NCBI RefSeq assembly: GCF_014652915.1
Contig: NZ_BMZS01000005.1
Coordinates: forward strand, 1 to 64,000
DNA length: 64,000 nucleotides
Direction: 5' to 3'
Origin: Thalassobaculum fulvum
Lineage (GTDB): Bacteria > Pseudomonadota > Alphaproteobacteria > Thalassobaculales > Thalassobaculaceae
Shown: positions 57,222 through 64,000 of the stretch, piece by piece
How positions within the stretch are numbered: the stretch's first letter is position 1
How the letters are laid out: each line of letters starts with the position of its first letter
Made by a program: the position numbers and the translations under genes
Notes under the pieces: model-generated
What the model saw: only the letters and a program-made list of their open reading frames with translations
Told to the model about the DNA's origin: nothing
Database searches by the model: none

Positions 57222-57920
57222 ATGAGCAAGACCGCCGTCGTGACCGCCGCCGGCTCCGGCATGGGGGCGGCGATAGCCCGCAGGCTGGCCGCCGACGGCT
57301 GGTCGGTCGCGATCCTGTCGTCCTCCGGCAAGGGCGAGGCGCTGGCCGAGGAGCTCGGCGGCCTCGGTGTCACCGGCTCCAACCTCGACCCGGCGGTCCT
57401 GAAGGACCTGGTCGACCGGACCCTGGCCCGCTGGGGGCGGATCGACGCGGTTGTCAACTCGGCCGGGCACGGGCCGAAGGGGCCGGTGCTGGAGCTGAGC
57501 GACGAGGACTGGCACCTCGGCCTCGACGTCTACCTGATGAACGTGGTCCGGATGACCCGGCTGGTGGTGCCGGCGATGGTCGGCCAGGGTAGCGGCAGCA
57601 TCGTCAACATCTCGACCTACGCGACCTTCGAGCCGGAGGCGGCGTTCCCGACCTCGGGGGTGTTCCGGGCCGGCCTCGCCGCGTTCACCAAGCTGGTGGC
57701 GGACCGCTACGCGGCCGACGGCATCCGGATCAACAACGTCCTGCCCGGCTTCGTCGACAGCCGGCCGGAGAAGGCGGAGTTCCGTGCCCGGATCCCGATG
57801 GGCCGCTACGGCCGCGCCGAGGAGATCGCCGAGGTGGCGGCGTTCCTGGCCTCGGACCGGTCGAGCTACGTCACCGGCCAGAACATCCGGGTCGACGGCG
57901 GCATCACCCGCTCGGTATGA
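57222..57920 (+). CDS. Short-chain dehydrogenase with atypical active site
   Basis: A 232-residue SDR. The cofactor motif TAAGSGMGAAIA is at about 8-19 and the NSAGHGPKG loop at about 77. The Ser strand IVNISTYATF is present. The catalytic Y-x3-K position reads S-G-V-F-R, with Ser for Tyr and Arg for Lys, so standard hydride-transfer chemistry is doubtful. The C-terminal NVLPGFVDS and YVTGQNIRVDGG segments are normal. It starts 38 bases after the dehydratase. Confidence 0.88.
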   Translation: MSKTAVVTAAGSGMGAAIARRLAADGWSVAILSSSGKGEALAEELGGLGVTGSNLDPAVLKDLVDRTLARWGRIDAVVNSAGHGPKGPVLELSDEDWHLGLDVYLMNVVRMTRLVVPAMVGQGSGSIVNISTYATFEPEAAFPTSGVFRAGLAAFTKLVADRYAADGIRINNVLPGFVDSRPEKAEFRARIPMGRYGRAEEIAEVAAFLASDRSSYVTGQNIRVDGGITRSV

Positions 57921-57965
57921 ACCCCGCGGGGTGCGCGCGCCCGCTGTCGAACGAGGAAGCCGCTC

Positions 57966-59201
57966 ATGCAGGTCGCCGATGAAAGGCCCGGACGGTTCGG
58001 CCGGCACGCGACCGGATTCGTGTGCGTGACCGTGCTGATCGACGCCATGGGCATCGGCATCGTCATGCCGGTCATGCCCGACCTGATCCAGGAGCTGACC
58101 GACCTGCCGGTCGGCGCGGCGGCGGTCTGGGGCGGCTACCTGTTCTTCGTCTATGCCCTGATGCAGTTCGCCTGCGGCCCGCTGATCGGCGGCCTGTCGG
58201 ACCGGTTCGGGCGGCGACCGGTGCTGATCGCGTCGCTGGCGGCGCTGGCCGTCGACTACCTGATCATGGGGCTGGCCCCGACCCTGTGGCTGCTGTTCGT
58301 GGCGCGACTGCTGTCCGGCGTTGCCGGCGCCACCCATTCCACGGCCAATGCGTTCGTCGCCGACGTGACCCCGCCGGCGCAGCGGGCCGCGGCCTTCGGG
58401 CTGGTCGGTGCCGCCTTCGGCGTCGGATTCATCCTCGGCCCGGCGATCGGCGGACTGGCCGGAGGCTTCGGGACGCGGGCACCGTTCTTCGTGGCGGCGG
58501 GGTTGGCGTTCGCGAATCTCTGTTACGGCCTGGCGGTGCTGCCGGAGAGCCTGACCGCCGACCGGCGCCGGCCGTTCTCCTGGGCCCGCGCGAACCCGCT
58601 GGGCGCGACCCTCCAGTTCGCGCGGCTGCCGGCCGTTGCGTGGCTGGTGCTGGCGTTCTTTCTGTTCGACGTGGCGCACTACGTCTACCCGGCGATCTGG
58701 GCGTTCTTCGCCAAGGCGGCGTTCGCCTGGACCAGCGCCGAGATCGGCCTGTCGCTGGCGCTGGTCGGCGTCGGCTTCGTGATCGTGCAGGGCGGGCTGA
58801 TCCGCGTGGTGCTGCCCCGGCTGGGCGAGCCGCGGACCGCCTGGGCAGGCTTCGCGCTCAGCATCGGCGCCCTGCTGTGGATCGCCTTCGCGACCACGGG
58901 ATGGATGGGCCTGGCGGTGATCCCGGCGGTCGCGCTGGGGGCGGTGGTCACGCCGGCGTTGACCGGGTTGATGGCCAACGCCACGCCGGACGACGCCCAG
59001 GGCGAGCTGCAGGGCCTGCTGGCCAGCGCCACCGCGGTCGCGATGATCGTCACGCCGCTGTTCGCGAGCCAGCTGTTCGGGCATTTCACCGATCCGGCGG
59101 CGACCGTGCAGTTCCCCGGCGCGCCGTTCCTGGCGGCGGCGATCGTGATGACGCTGTCGCTGGTTCCGTTCGCGATCGGCCTGAGACGGGTTCCCAGGTG
59201 A
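57966..59201 (+). CDS. MFS transporter (TetA-like)
   Basis: A 411-residue 12-helix transporter. The motif A region GGLSDRFGRRPVL is at about 77-89 and the early DAMGIGIVMPVMPDL is characteristic of the TCR/Tet family. It may export a small compound or import a sugar acid. GAGGAAGC precedes the ATG. It is probably in one operon with the dehydratase and the SDR. Confidence 0.88.
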   Translation: MQVADERPGRFGRHATGFVCVTVLIDAMGIGIVMPVMPDLIQELTDLPVGAAAVWGGYLFFVYALMQFACGPLIGGLSDRFGRRPVLIASLAALAVDYLIMGLAPTLWLLFVARLLSGVAGATHSTANAFVADVTPPAQRAAAFGLVGAAFGVGFILGPAIGGLAGGFGTRAPFFVAAGLAFANLCYGLAVLPESLTADRRRPFSWARANPLGATLQFARLPAVAWLVLAFFLFDVAHYVYPAIWAFFAKAAFAWTSAEIGLSLALVGVGFVIVQGGLIRVVLPRLGEPRTAWAGFALSIGALLWIAFATTGWMGLAVIPAVALGAVVTPALTGLMANATPDDAQGELQGLLASATAVAMIVTPLFASQLFGHFTDPAATVQFPGAPFLAAAIVMTLSLVPFAIGLRRVPR

Positions 59202-59292
59202 CCGTGGACGCCGCCCGTCGGACGCGCGAAACTCCGTTTCAAAGACCCGGCGAAGACCGGTGGGCGAACCGCAACCACGTGGAGGAAACGGC

Positions 59293-60153
59293 GTGTCCTA
59301 CGAAACCATCGAGGTGATCCCGGTCGGCGGGTCGATCGGCGTCGAGATCGCCGGCGTTAACCTGGCCGAGCCGCTGTCCAACCGGCAGGCGCAGGAGGTG
59401 CACGACGCCTTCCTGGCGAACTCGGTCGTGTTCTTCCGCGACCAGAAGCTCGACCCCGAGCAGCAGATGCGCGCCGCCCGGCTGTTCGGCGAGCCGGTGG
59501 CGATCCCGTTCGTGAAGAGCCTGGACGGCTATCCGGAGATCATCGACATCGTCAAGGAACCGGAGGACGCCGGGAAGTACAATTTCGGCGGCAACTGGCA
59601 TGCCGACACGACCTTCCTCGAAACCCCGTCGATGGGCTCGCTGCTGTATGCGCTGGAGGTGCCGCCGCGCGGCGGCGACACGCTGTTCGCCGACATGTAC
59701 GCCGCCTACGAGACCCTGTCGCCCGGCCTGCGGTCGCTGCTCGACGGGCTGACCGCGGTCCACACCGGCACCCGCTCCTACGGCAGCCAGTCGAAGTTCC
59801 AGGGCGGCAAGAACGCCTCGGTGTCGATGAGCATCGACGCCAACGACGAGGGTGATCGGCTGGTCGAGCACCCGGTCGTGCGCACGCACCCCGAGACCGG
59901 CCGCAAGTGCCTGTTCGTCAACCCGAACTACACGCTGCGCTTCAAGGACATGACCGAGGCCGAGAGCAAGCCGCTGCTCGACTTCCTGTACGCCCACTGC
60001 ATCCGCGACGAGTTCGTGTGCCGGTTCCGCTGGGGGCCGGGCTCGGTCGCGGTGTGGGACAACCGCTGCACCATGCACCGGGCGGTCAACGACTACGACG
60101 GCCACCGCCGCCACGTCCGCCGCGTCACCCTGCAGGGCGACCGGCCGCACTGA
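59293..60153 (+). CDS. TauD/TfdA family dioxygenase
   Basis: A 286-residue Fe(II)/2-oxoglutarate dioxygenase. Iron ligands are H103 and D105 (NWHADTTF) and the distal H262 (CTMHRAV). A late RRV Arg binds 2-oxoglutarate. No sulfonate transport genes are nearby, so taurine is not assumed; other carboxylate or alkyl substrates are possible. The GTG at 59293 follows GGAGGAAACG. Confidence 0.92.
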   Translation: MSYETIEVIPVGGSIGVEIAGVNLAEPLSNRQAQEVHDAFLANSVVFFRDQKLDPEQQMRAARLFGEPVAIPFVKSLDGYPEIIDIVKEPEDAGKYNFGGNWHADTTFLETPSMGSLLYALEVPPRGGDTLFADMYAAYETLSPGLRSLLDGLTAVHTGTRSYGSQSKFQGGKNASVSMSIDANDEGDRLVEHPVVRTHPETGRKCLFVNPNYTLRFKDMTEAESKPLLDFLYAHCIRDEFVCRFRWGPGSVAVWDNRCTMHRAVNDYDGHRRHVRRVTLQGDRPH

Positions 60154-60245
60154 GACCGCGACCGACCGCCGCGCCTGCAGGGGTTGGCGCGGCGGCCGGC
60201 CGGGCGTAACCCTGGGGGCGACGCACGCAACCCCCGGGGGTGCCG

Positions 60246-61655
60246 ATGGACGTCGACGCGCTGCTGCTGTCGCGGATCCAGTTCGCCGCGGTCATCTCGT
60301 TCCACATCATCTTCCCGTCCTTCACCATCGGACTGGCCGGCTGGCTGGTGGTGATCGAGGCGCGCTGGCTGGCGACCCGCGACGCCGCCTGGAAGCGGCT
60401 GTACCGTTTCTGGGTGAAGATCTTCGCGGTGTCGTTCGGGCTCGGCGTCGTCTCCGGCGTGGTGATGAGCTACCAGTTCGGCACCAACTGGGGACCGTTC
60501 TCGGTGTTCGCCGGCGAGGTCATCGGCCCGCTGATGGGCTACGAGGTCCTGACCGCCTTCTTCCTGGAGGCGTCGTTCCTCGGGGTCATGCTGTTCGGCT
60601 GGAACCGGGTCGGCGACCGCATGCACTTCGTGTCGACCGTGCTGGTGGCGGTCGGCACCCTGATCTCGGCGTTCTGGATCCTGTCGGCGAACTCCTGGAT
60701 GCAGACCCCGGCCGGCTACGCGCTGGTCGACGGCAAGGCGGTCCCGACCGACTGGTGGGCGGTGGTGTTCAACCCGTCCTTCCCGTACCGCTTCGCCCAC
60801 ATGGTGGTCGCCACCTTCCTCGCGACCGGCTTCGCGGTCGCCGGCATGGCCGCCATCGCGCTGCGCCGGGAACCGGACGACGTCGGGGCGCGGCGCAGCC
60901 TCGGGATGGCGCTCGGGCTGGCGGCGGTGCTGGCTCCGCTGCAGGTCCTCATCGGCGACCTGCACGGCCTCAACACCGCCGAGCACCAGCCGGCCAAGCT
61001 GGCGGCCATGGAGGGGCACTGGCGCAACGAGGGCGACGACGGCGTGCCGCTGCTGCTGTTCGCCTGGCCGGACCAGCAGGCCGAGCGGAACCATGCCGAG
61101 ATCGCGCTGCCGCACGGCGCCAGCCTGATCATCACCCACAGCTGGAACGGGACGTTCCCGGCGCTGACCGACTTCCCGCCCGAGGACCGGCCGCCGGTGG
61201 CGATCGTGTTCTGGGCGTTCCGGGTGATGGTCGGGCTCGGGCTGCTGATGGTCGCGGTCGGGGCCTGGGCGGTGTGGCGGTGCTGGCGCGGCCGGCTGTA
61301 CCGTGACGGGCCGTTCCTGCGGCTGCTGCCGTTCATGATCCCGTCCGGCTTCCTGGCGGTGCTGGCCGGCTGGTTCACCACCGAGGTCGGGCGCCAGCCC
61401 TGGGCGGTCTACGGCCTGATGCGGACCTCCGAGGGAGCGTCGGCGCTGGCCGGGCACCAGGTGATCGGCTCGCTCACCGGGTTCGCGGTCGTCTACACCG
61501 TGATCTTCGGTGCCGGGCTGTACTACGTGGCGCGGCTGCTGCGGCGCGGGATCGACCGCGACGGGCAGGCGGAGCCGGCTGCGCCGAGCGGGCTGCAGCG
61601 TCCGCAGCGCCCGTTGTCCGCCTTTGATTCCATCGACCCGCCGGCAGGAGGGTGA
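60246..61655 (+). CDS. cydA: Cytochrome bd-type ubiquinol oxidase subunit I (CioA-like)
   Basis: A 469-residue quinol oxidase subunit that reduces O2 to water at the inner membrane. The heme-ligand H20 is in SFHIIFP, followed by SYQFGTNWGPF and YRFAHMVVATFL. The conserved GRQPW is at about 382-386. The Q-loop before it is short, as in cyanide-insensitive (CIO) enzymes. The ATG at 60246 is preferred over a GTG six bases earlier. The stop overlaps an alternative start of subunit II. Confidence 0.93.
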   Translation: MDVDALLLSRIQFAAVISFHIIFPSFTIGLAGWLVVIEARWLATRDAAWKRLYRFWVKIFAVSFGLGVVSGVVMSYQFGTNWGPFSVFAGEVIGPLMGYEVLTAFFLEASFLGVMLFGWNRVGDRMHFVSTVLVAVGTLISAFWILSANSWMQTPAGYALVDGKAVPTDWWAVVFNPSFPYRFAHMVVATFLATGFAVAGMAAIALRREPDDVGARRSLGMALGLAAVLAPLQVLIGDLHGLNTAEHQPAKLAAMEGHWRNEGDDGVPLLLFAWPDQQAERNHAEIALPHGASLIITHSWNGTFPALTDFPPEDRPPVAIVFWAFRVMVGLGLLMVAVGAWAVWRCWRGRLYRDGPFLRLLPFMIPSGFLAVLAGWFTTEVGRQPWAVYGLMRTSEGASALAGHQVIGSLTGFAVVYTVIFGAGLYYVARLLRRGIDRDGQAEPAAPSGLQRPQRPLSAFDSIDPPAGG

Positions 61656-61660
61656 GTGCG

Positions 61661-62692
61661 ATGTTCGAGGCCTTCACCGACGCGACCGGCTGGGATCTGT
61701 GGCTGCCGCTGGCGGCGGCCGCGGTCATCGGCTTCGCGGTCGCCATGTACGTGCTGATGGACGGGTTCGACCTCGGCGTCGGCATCCTGTTCCCCGGCGC
61801 CGCCCGGACCGAGTGGCGCGACGCCATGATGGTGTCGGTGGCGCCGGTGTGGGACGGCAACGAGACCTGGCTGGTGATGGGCGGCGGCGGCTTGCTGGCC
61901 CTGTTCCCGCTGGCCTACGCGACCCTGCTGCCGGCGTTCTACCTGCCGCTCACCCTGATGCTGCTGGCGCTGATCCTGCGCGGCGTGGCGTTCGAGTTCC
62001 GCTTCAAGAGCGAGGCGCACAAGCCGTTCTGGTCGGGCGCATTCCACCTGGGGTCGGTGGTCGCGACCCTGTGCCAGGGCATCGTGCTGGGCGCCTTCGT
62101 CGAAGGCCATGCGACCGTCGACGGCGCCGGTTCCTGGGGCTGGCTGTCGCCGTTCCCGCTGTTCGTCGGCCTGGCGATGCTGGCCGGCTACGGCCTGCTG
62201 GGGGCCACCTGGATCGTCAAGAAGACGACCGGCGGCCTGCAGGCCTGGGCGCGCGGCGTGGCCGAGCGGCTGGTGGCGGTGGTGGCGCTGGCCATGGCGA
62301 TCGTCAGCCTGTGGATGCCGCTGGCGGCGCCCGAGGTGGCGGAGCGCTGGTTCGCCTGGCCGAACATCGTGGTGCTGGCGCCGATCCCGCTGGCCGCGGC
62401 GGTGCTGTGCCTTGCGATCTTCGTGGGCCTGCGGCGCGGCGGCGAGGACCTGCCGTTCTACGGCAGCTTCGCGCTGTTCCTGACCGGCTATGCCGGCCTC
62501 GCGGTCAGCCTGTTCCCGAACCTGGTGCCGGGCCGCTACGACATCTGGCAGGCGGCGGCCGGGCCGGCGTCGCTGTCGTTCGCGCTGGTCGGGGTCGTGG
62601 TGATGATCCCGATCATCCTCGGCTACACCCTGTACAACTACCACGTCTTCCGCGGGAAGGTCCGGCCGGAGGACATGGAGGGGTATCACTGA
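61661..62692 (+). CDS. cydB: Cytochrome bd-type ubiquinol oxidase subunit II (CioB-like)
   Basis: A 343-residue multi-helix subunit. The signature MYVLMDGFDLGVGIL is at about 28-42 and VWDGNETWLVMGGGGLLALFPLAYA follows in the next helix. It completes the bd oxidase with subunit I. The ATG at 61661 has AGGAGG nine bases upstream; a GTG at 61652 is overlapped by that site. No CydX or CydS-like small gene follows. Confidence 0.93.
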   Translation: MFEAFTDATGWDLWLPLAAAAVIGFAVAMYVLMDGFDLGVGILFPGAARTEWRDAMMVSVAPVWDGNETWLVMGGGGLLALFPLAYATLLPAFYLPLTLMLLALILRGVAFEFRFKSEAHKPFWSGAFHLGSVVATLCQGIVLGAFVEGHATVDGAGSWGWLSPFPLFVGLAMLAGYGLLGATWIVKKTTGGLQAWARGVAERLVAVVALAMAIVSLWMPLAAPEVAERWFAWPNIVVLAPIPLAAAVLCLAIFVGLRRGGEDLPFYGSFALFLTGYAGLAVSLFPNLVPGRYDIWQAAAGPASLSFALVGVVVMIPIILGYTLYNYHVFRGKVRPEDMEGYH

Positions 62693-62704
62693 GCCGCTCG
62701 CCCA

Positions 62705-62805
62705 TGGGTCCCGGATCGCGCTGCGCTCGTCCGGGATGAGGACCGTGATGGTGGTCGCCCTCATCCCGGACGGGATCGTCGCAGGCGACACCGATCCGGG
62801 ACCCA
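62705..62805. repeat. Palindromic element, diverged copy 3
   Basis: A nested inverted repeat: outer arms TGGGTCCCGGATCG (62705-62718) and exact complement (62792-62805), 14 bp. The inner arms CCGGGATGAGG (62731-62741) and complement (62759-62769) are 11 bp. The architecture equals 19406-19533, with arms changed by a few bases on both sides. Confidence 0.75.
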
Positions 62806-62817
62806 CGCAGCCGCAGC

Positions 62818-63453
62818 TCACTGCATCGGCGAGTGGGTCCAGGGCACCAGCACGGTCGACTGCATCTCCTCGAGCATCTCCGGGCCGTTCTTCAGGAAGG
62901 CGCGCCAGTCCGGGTCCTTCATGGTGGCGGCCCGGGCCTCGGCCCGGTGGTTCAGGCTGTCGTACGCCCACAGGTGCGAGACCTCGTTGGGCTGGCCGGC
63001 CTCGGTCAGCCAGATCGCCACGTTCTTGGAGTACTTCTCGCGCGCCGGCAGCACGTCGCGCAGCTTCTCCGACCATGCCCTGGCCATCCCGACCTTGCAG
63101 CGGTAGACGCGGTACTCGTAGACGTGGCCCGATCCCTCGGGCGGCGTCAGCGGCTTGACCGCGTGCATCAGCCGGATGTCCTGGCGCTTGATCAGCGGCA
63201 GCGCCACCGACAGGTACTTGTTGCGCCAGTCCGGGTTCTGCCCGAGGGCGGCACGCAGTTCCTGGCGGGCGTTCAGGTCGGCGTAGGACCACAGGTGCAT
63301 GACCTGGTTCAGCGGCCCGATCTCGGTCAGCCAGTAGCCCTCCAGCTTGCCGTAGTCGTCCTTGCGCACGTCCCGGCCGATCTCGGCCGACAGCCGGGCG
63401 AGTTCGGGCGCCATGCCGATCGGGGTGGTGTAGGTCCGGAATTCGTAGATCAT
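62818..63453 (-). CDS. Tandem NIPSNAP domain protein
   Basis: A 211-residue protein made of two related NIPSNAP domains of about 100 residues. Domain one starts MIYEFRTYTTPIG and has QVMHLWSYADLNARQELR. Domain two starts VYEYRVYRCKVG and has EVSHLWAYDSLNHRAEAR. Ferredoxin-like dimeric alpha-beta-barrel fold; role unknown. GGGAGGAC precedes the ATG. Confidence 0.9.
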   Translation of the reverse strand: MIYEFRTYTTPIGMAPELARLSAEIGRDVRKDDYGKLEGYWLTEIGPLNQVMHLWSYADLNARQELRAALGQNPDWRNKYLSVALPLIKRQDIRLMHAVKPLTPPEGSGHVYEYRVYRCKVGMARAWSEKLRDVLPAREKYSKNVAIWLTEAGQPNEVSHLWAYDSLNHRAEARAATMKDPDWRAFLKNGPEMLEEMQSTVLVPWTHSPMQ

Positions 63454-63526
63454 GCGAGTCCTCCCTGGGGGCGGGCCTGAAGCGGCCGTTCGCGCCGTTC
63501 ACCAATTTTCGAGAGGACGCTAGCAG

Positions 63527-63919
63527 ATGCGGGACATCGTCGGCACTTGGCGGTTGGTCACGACTGCCGCGCACGATCGTGACGGGAATCCGCTGCCGAA
63601 ACCCTACGGGCCGGCCCCGATCGGCACCGCCACCTTCACCGCCGGGGGCCGGATGATCGCGGCGCTGTGCGACGGCCGCCCGGAACTACCCGACGGCACG
63701 GCGCGCGAGTACGTGTCGTACATCGGCAGCTACGCCTACGACGGCGAGACCCTGACGACGAGGGTCGACGGCACCTCGGACGCGCCGCGCCTCGGCACCG
63801 ACCAGGTCCGCAAGGTCGCGTTCGACGGCGAGCTGATGGTGCTCCGCCCGCCGGAGGACAGCGTCGGCGGCGTGCCCCGCCAGCGGATTCTCACCTGGGA
63901 GCGGATCGGCGGCGCCTGA
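63527..63919 (+). CDS. Lipocalin-like domain protein
   Basis: A 130-residue single-domain protein. It has the IVGTWRLV start, a central YSIGSYAYDG-like strand (here YIGSYAYDGETL) and the RILTWERI end typical of the Lipocalin_5 family. Small-ligand binding is likely; no signal peptide is seen. It is divergent from the NIPSNAP gene (73 bases). Confidence 0.85.
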   Translation: MRDIVGTWRLVTTAAHDRDGNPLPKPYGPAPIGTATFTAGGRMIAALCDGRPELPDGTAREYVSYIGSYAYDGETLTTRVDGTSDAPRLGTDQVRKVAFDGELMVLRPPEDSVGGVPRQRILTWERIGGA

Positions 63920-63941
63920 GCGGGCGCCGCCGGAGGGTTCC

Positions 63942-64000
63942 TCACGCCGTGTCGGTCGCCGCCCGGTTCTTCAGGACCAGGTTGAGGCCGGCCACCGTCA
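63942..64000 (-). CDS. 3' end of a gene running out of the window
   Basis: On the minus strand an open frame ends at a TGA at 63942-63944 with the peptide end TVAGLNLVLKNRAATDTA. Third positions are GC-biased as in neighbouring genes. Only about 18 codons are visible, so the product is unknown. Confidence 0.4.
   Translation of the reverse strand, partial: TVAGLNLVLKNRAATDTA

Noticed and set aside
59293-60153. Taurine utilisation gene tauD
   Set aside because: The fold fits, but no tauABC or sulfonate genes are nearby, so the narrow name is not supported.

Overview
The window is chromosomal DNA from a GC-rich alphaproteobacterium. Codon third positions are almost all G or C. The markers point to Rhodospirillales or relatives: a MipZ division-site ATPase, a type II lumazine synthase (RibH2) behind an FMN riboswitch, an alphaproteobacterial ClpS-ClpA pair, a PHB phasin, a FliL paralogue and a DUF1217 flagellum-associated protein. 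This placement is inference from gene content; no rRNA or tRNA gene was seen. No phage, transposase, CRISPR array or obvious genomic island was found. What looks non-genic and repeated are three palindromic intergenic elements, at 66-172, 19406-19533 and 62705-62805.

Layout. 0.2-10 kb: an IlvD/Edd-type dehydratase with a DUF3237 partner; membrane proteins of unknown role; PlsC; a DUF1611 (DgcN-like) protein; a tricarboxylate-transporter-type receptor; aspartate dehydrogenase. 10-18 kb: a very large DUF1217 protein, a gamma-glutamyltransferase, FliL, a dipeptide epimerase and a methyltransferase. 18-24 kb: acyl-CoA dehydrogenase, a type III polyketide synthase with an ICMT-type methyltransferase, MipZ, and a VWA plus membrane J-protein pair. 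24-28 kb: galU, ugd and a phosphohexomutase, a UDP-glucuronate/sugar-nucleotide block. 27.9-34 kb: FMN riboswitch-ribH2, a SPOR-tailed D,D-carboxypeptidase, phasin, clpS and clpA. 34-44 kb: a small HTH protein, acyltransferase, RidA, a fused CoA-transferase, a universal stress protein, two PLP enzymes and a pentapeptide-repeat protein. 44-49 kb: an MFS exporter, a flavoprotein and a two-subunit CoA-transferase. 49-60 kb: a complete sugar-type ABC transporter, then a sugar-acid dehydratase, an SDR, an MFS transporter and a TauD-type dioxygenase. 60-64 kb: a cyanide-insensitive type bd oxidase (two subunits), a tandem NIPSNAP protein and a lipocalin-like protein.

How parts may work together (inference). 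The ABC transporter and the arabonate-type dehydratase/SDR fit uptake and oxidative breakdown of a sugar. The DUF1611 protein, dipeptide epimerase and gamma-glutamyltransferase fit glutamyl-peptide or D-glutamate handling, although they are not in one operon. ClpS delivers N-degron substrates to ClpA. The phasin promoter carries paired TGC/GCA palindromes that suggest PhaR-type control.

The most unusual signals are non-coding. One is a roughly 200-nt strongly structured RNA candidate on the minus strand (36642-36842) with its own promoter and terminator. The other is a roughly 97-nt sRNA candidate on the minus strand (17950-18046) with an exposed UCCUCC motif.
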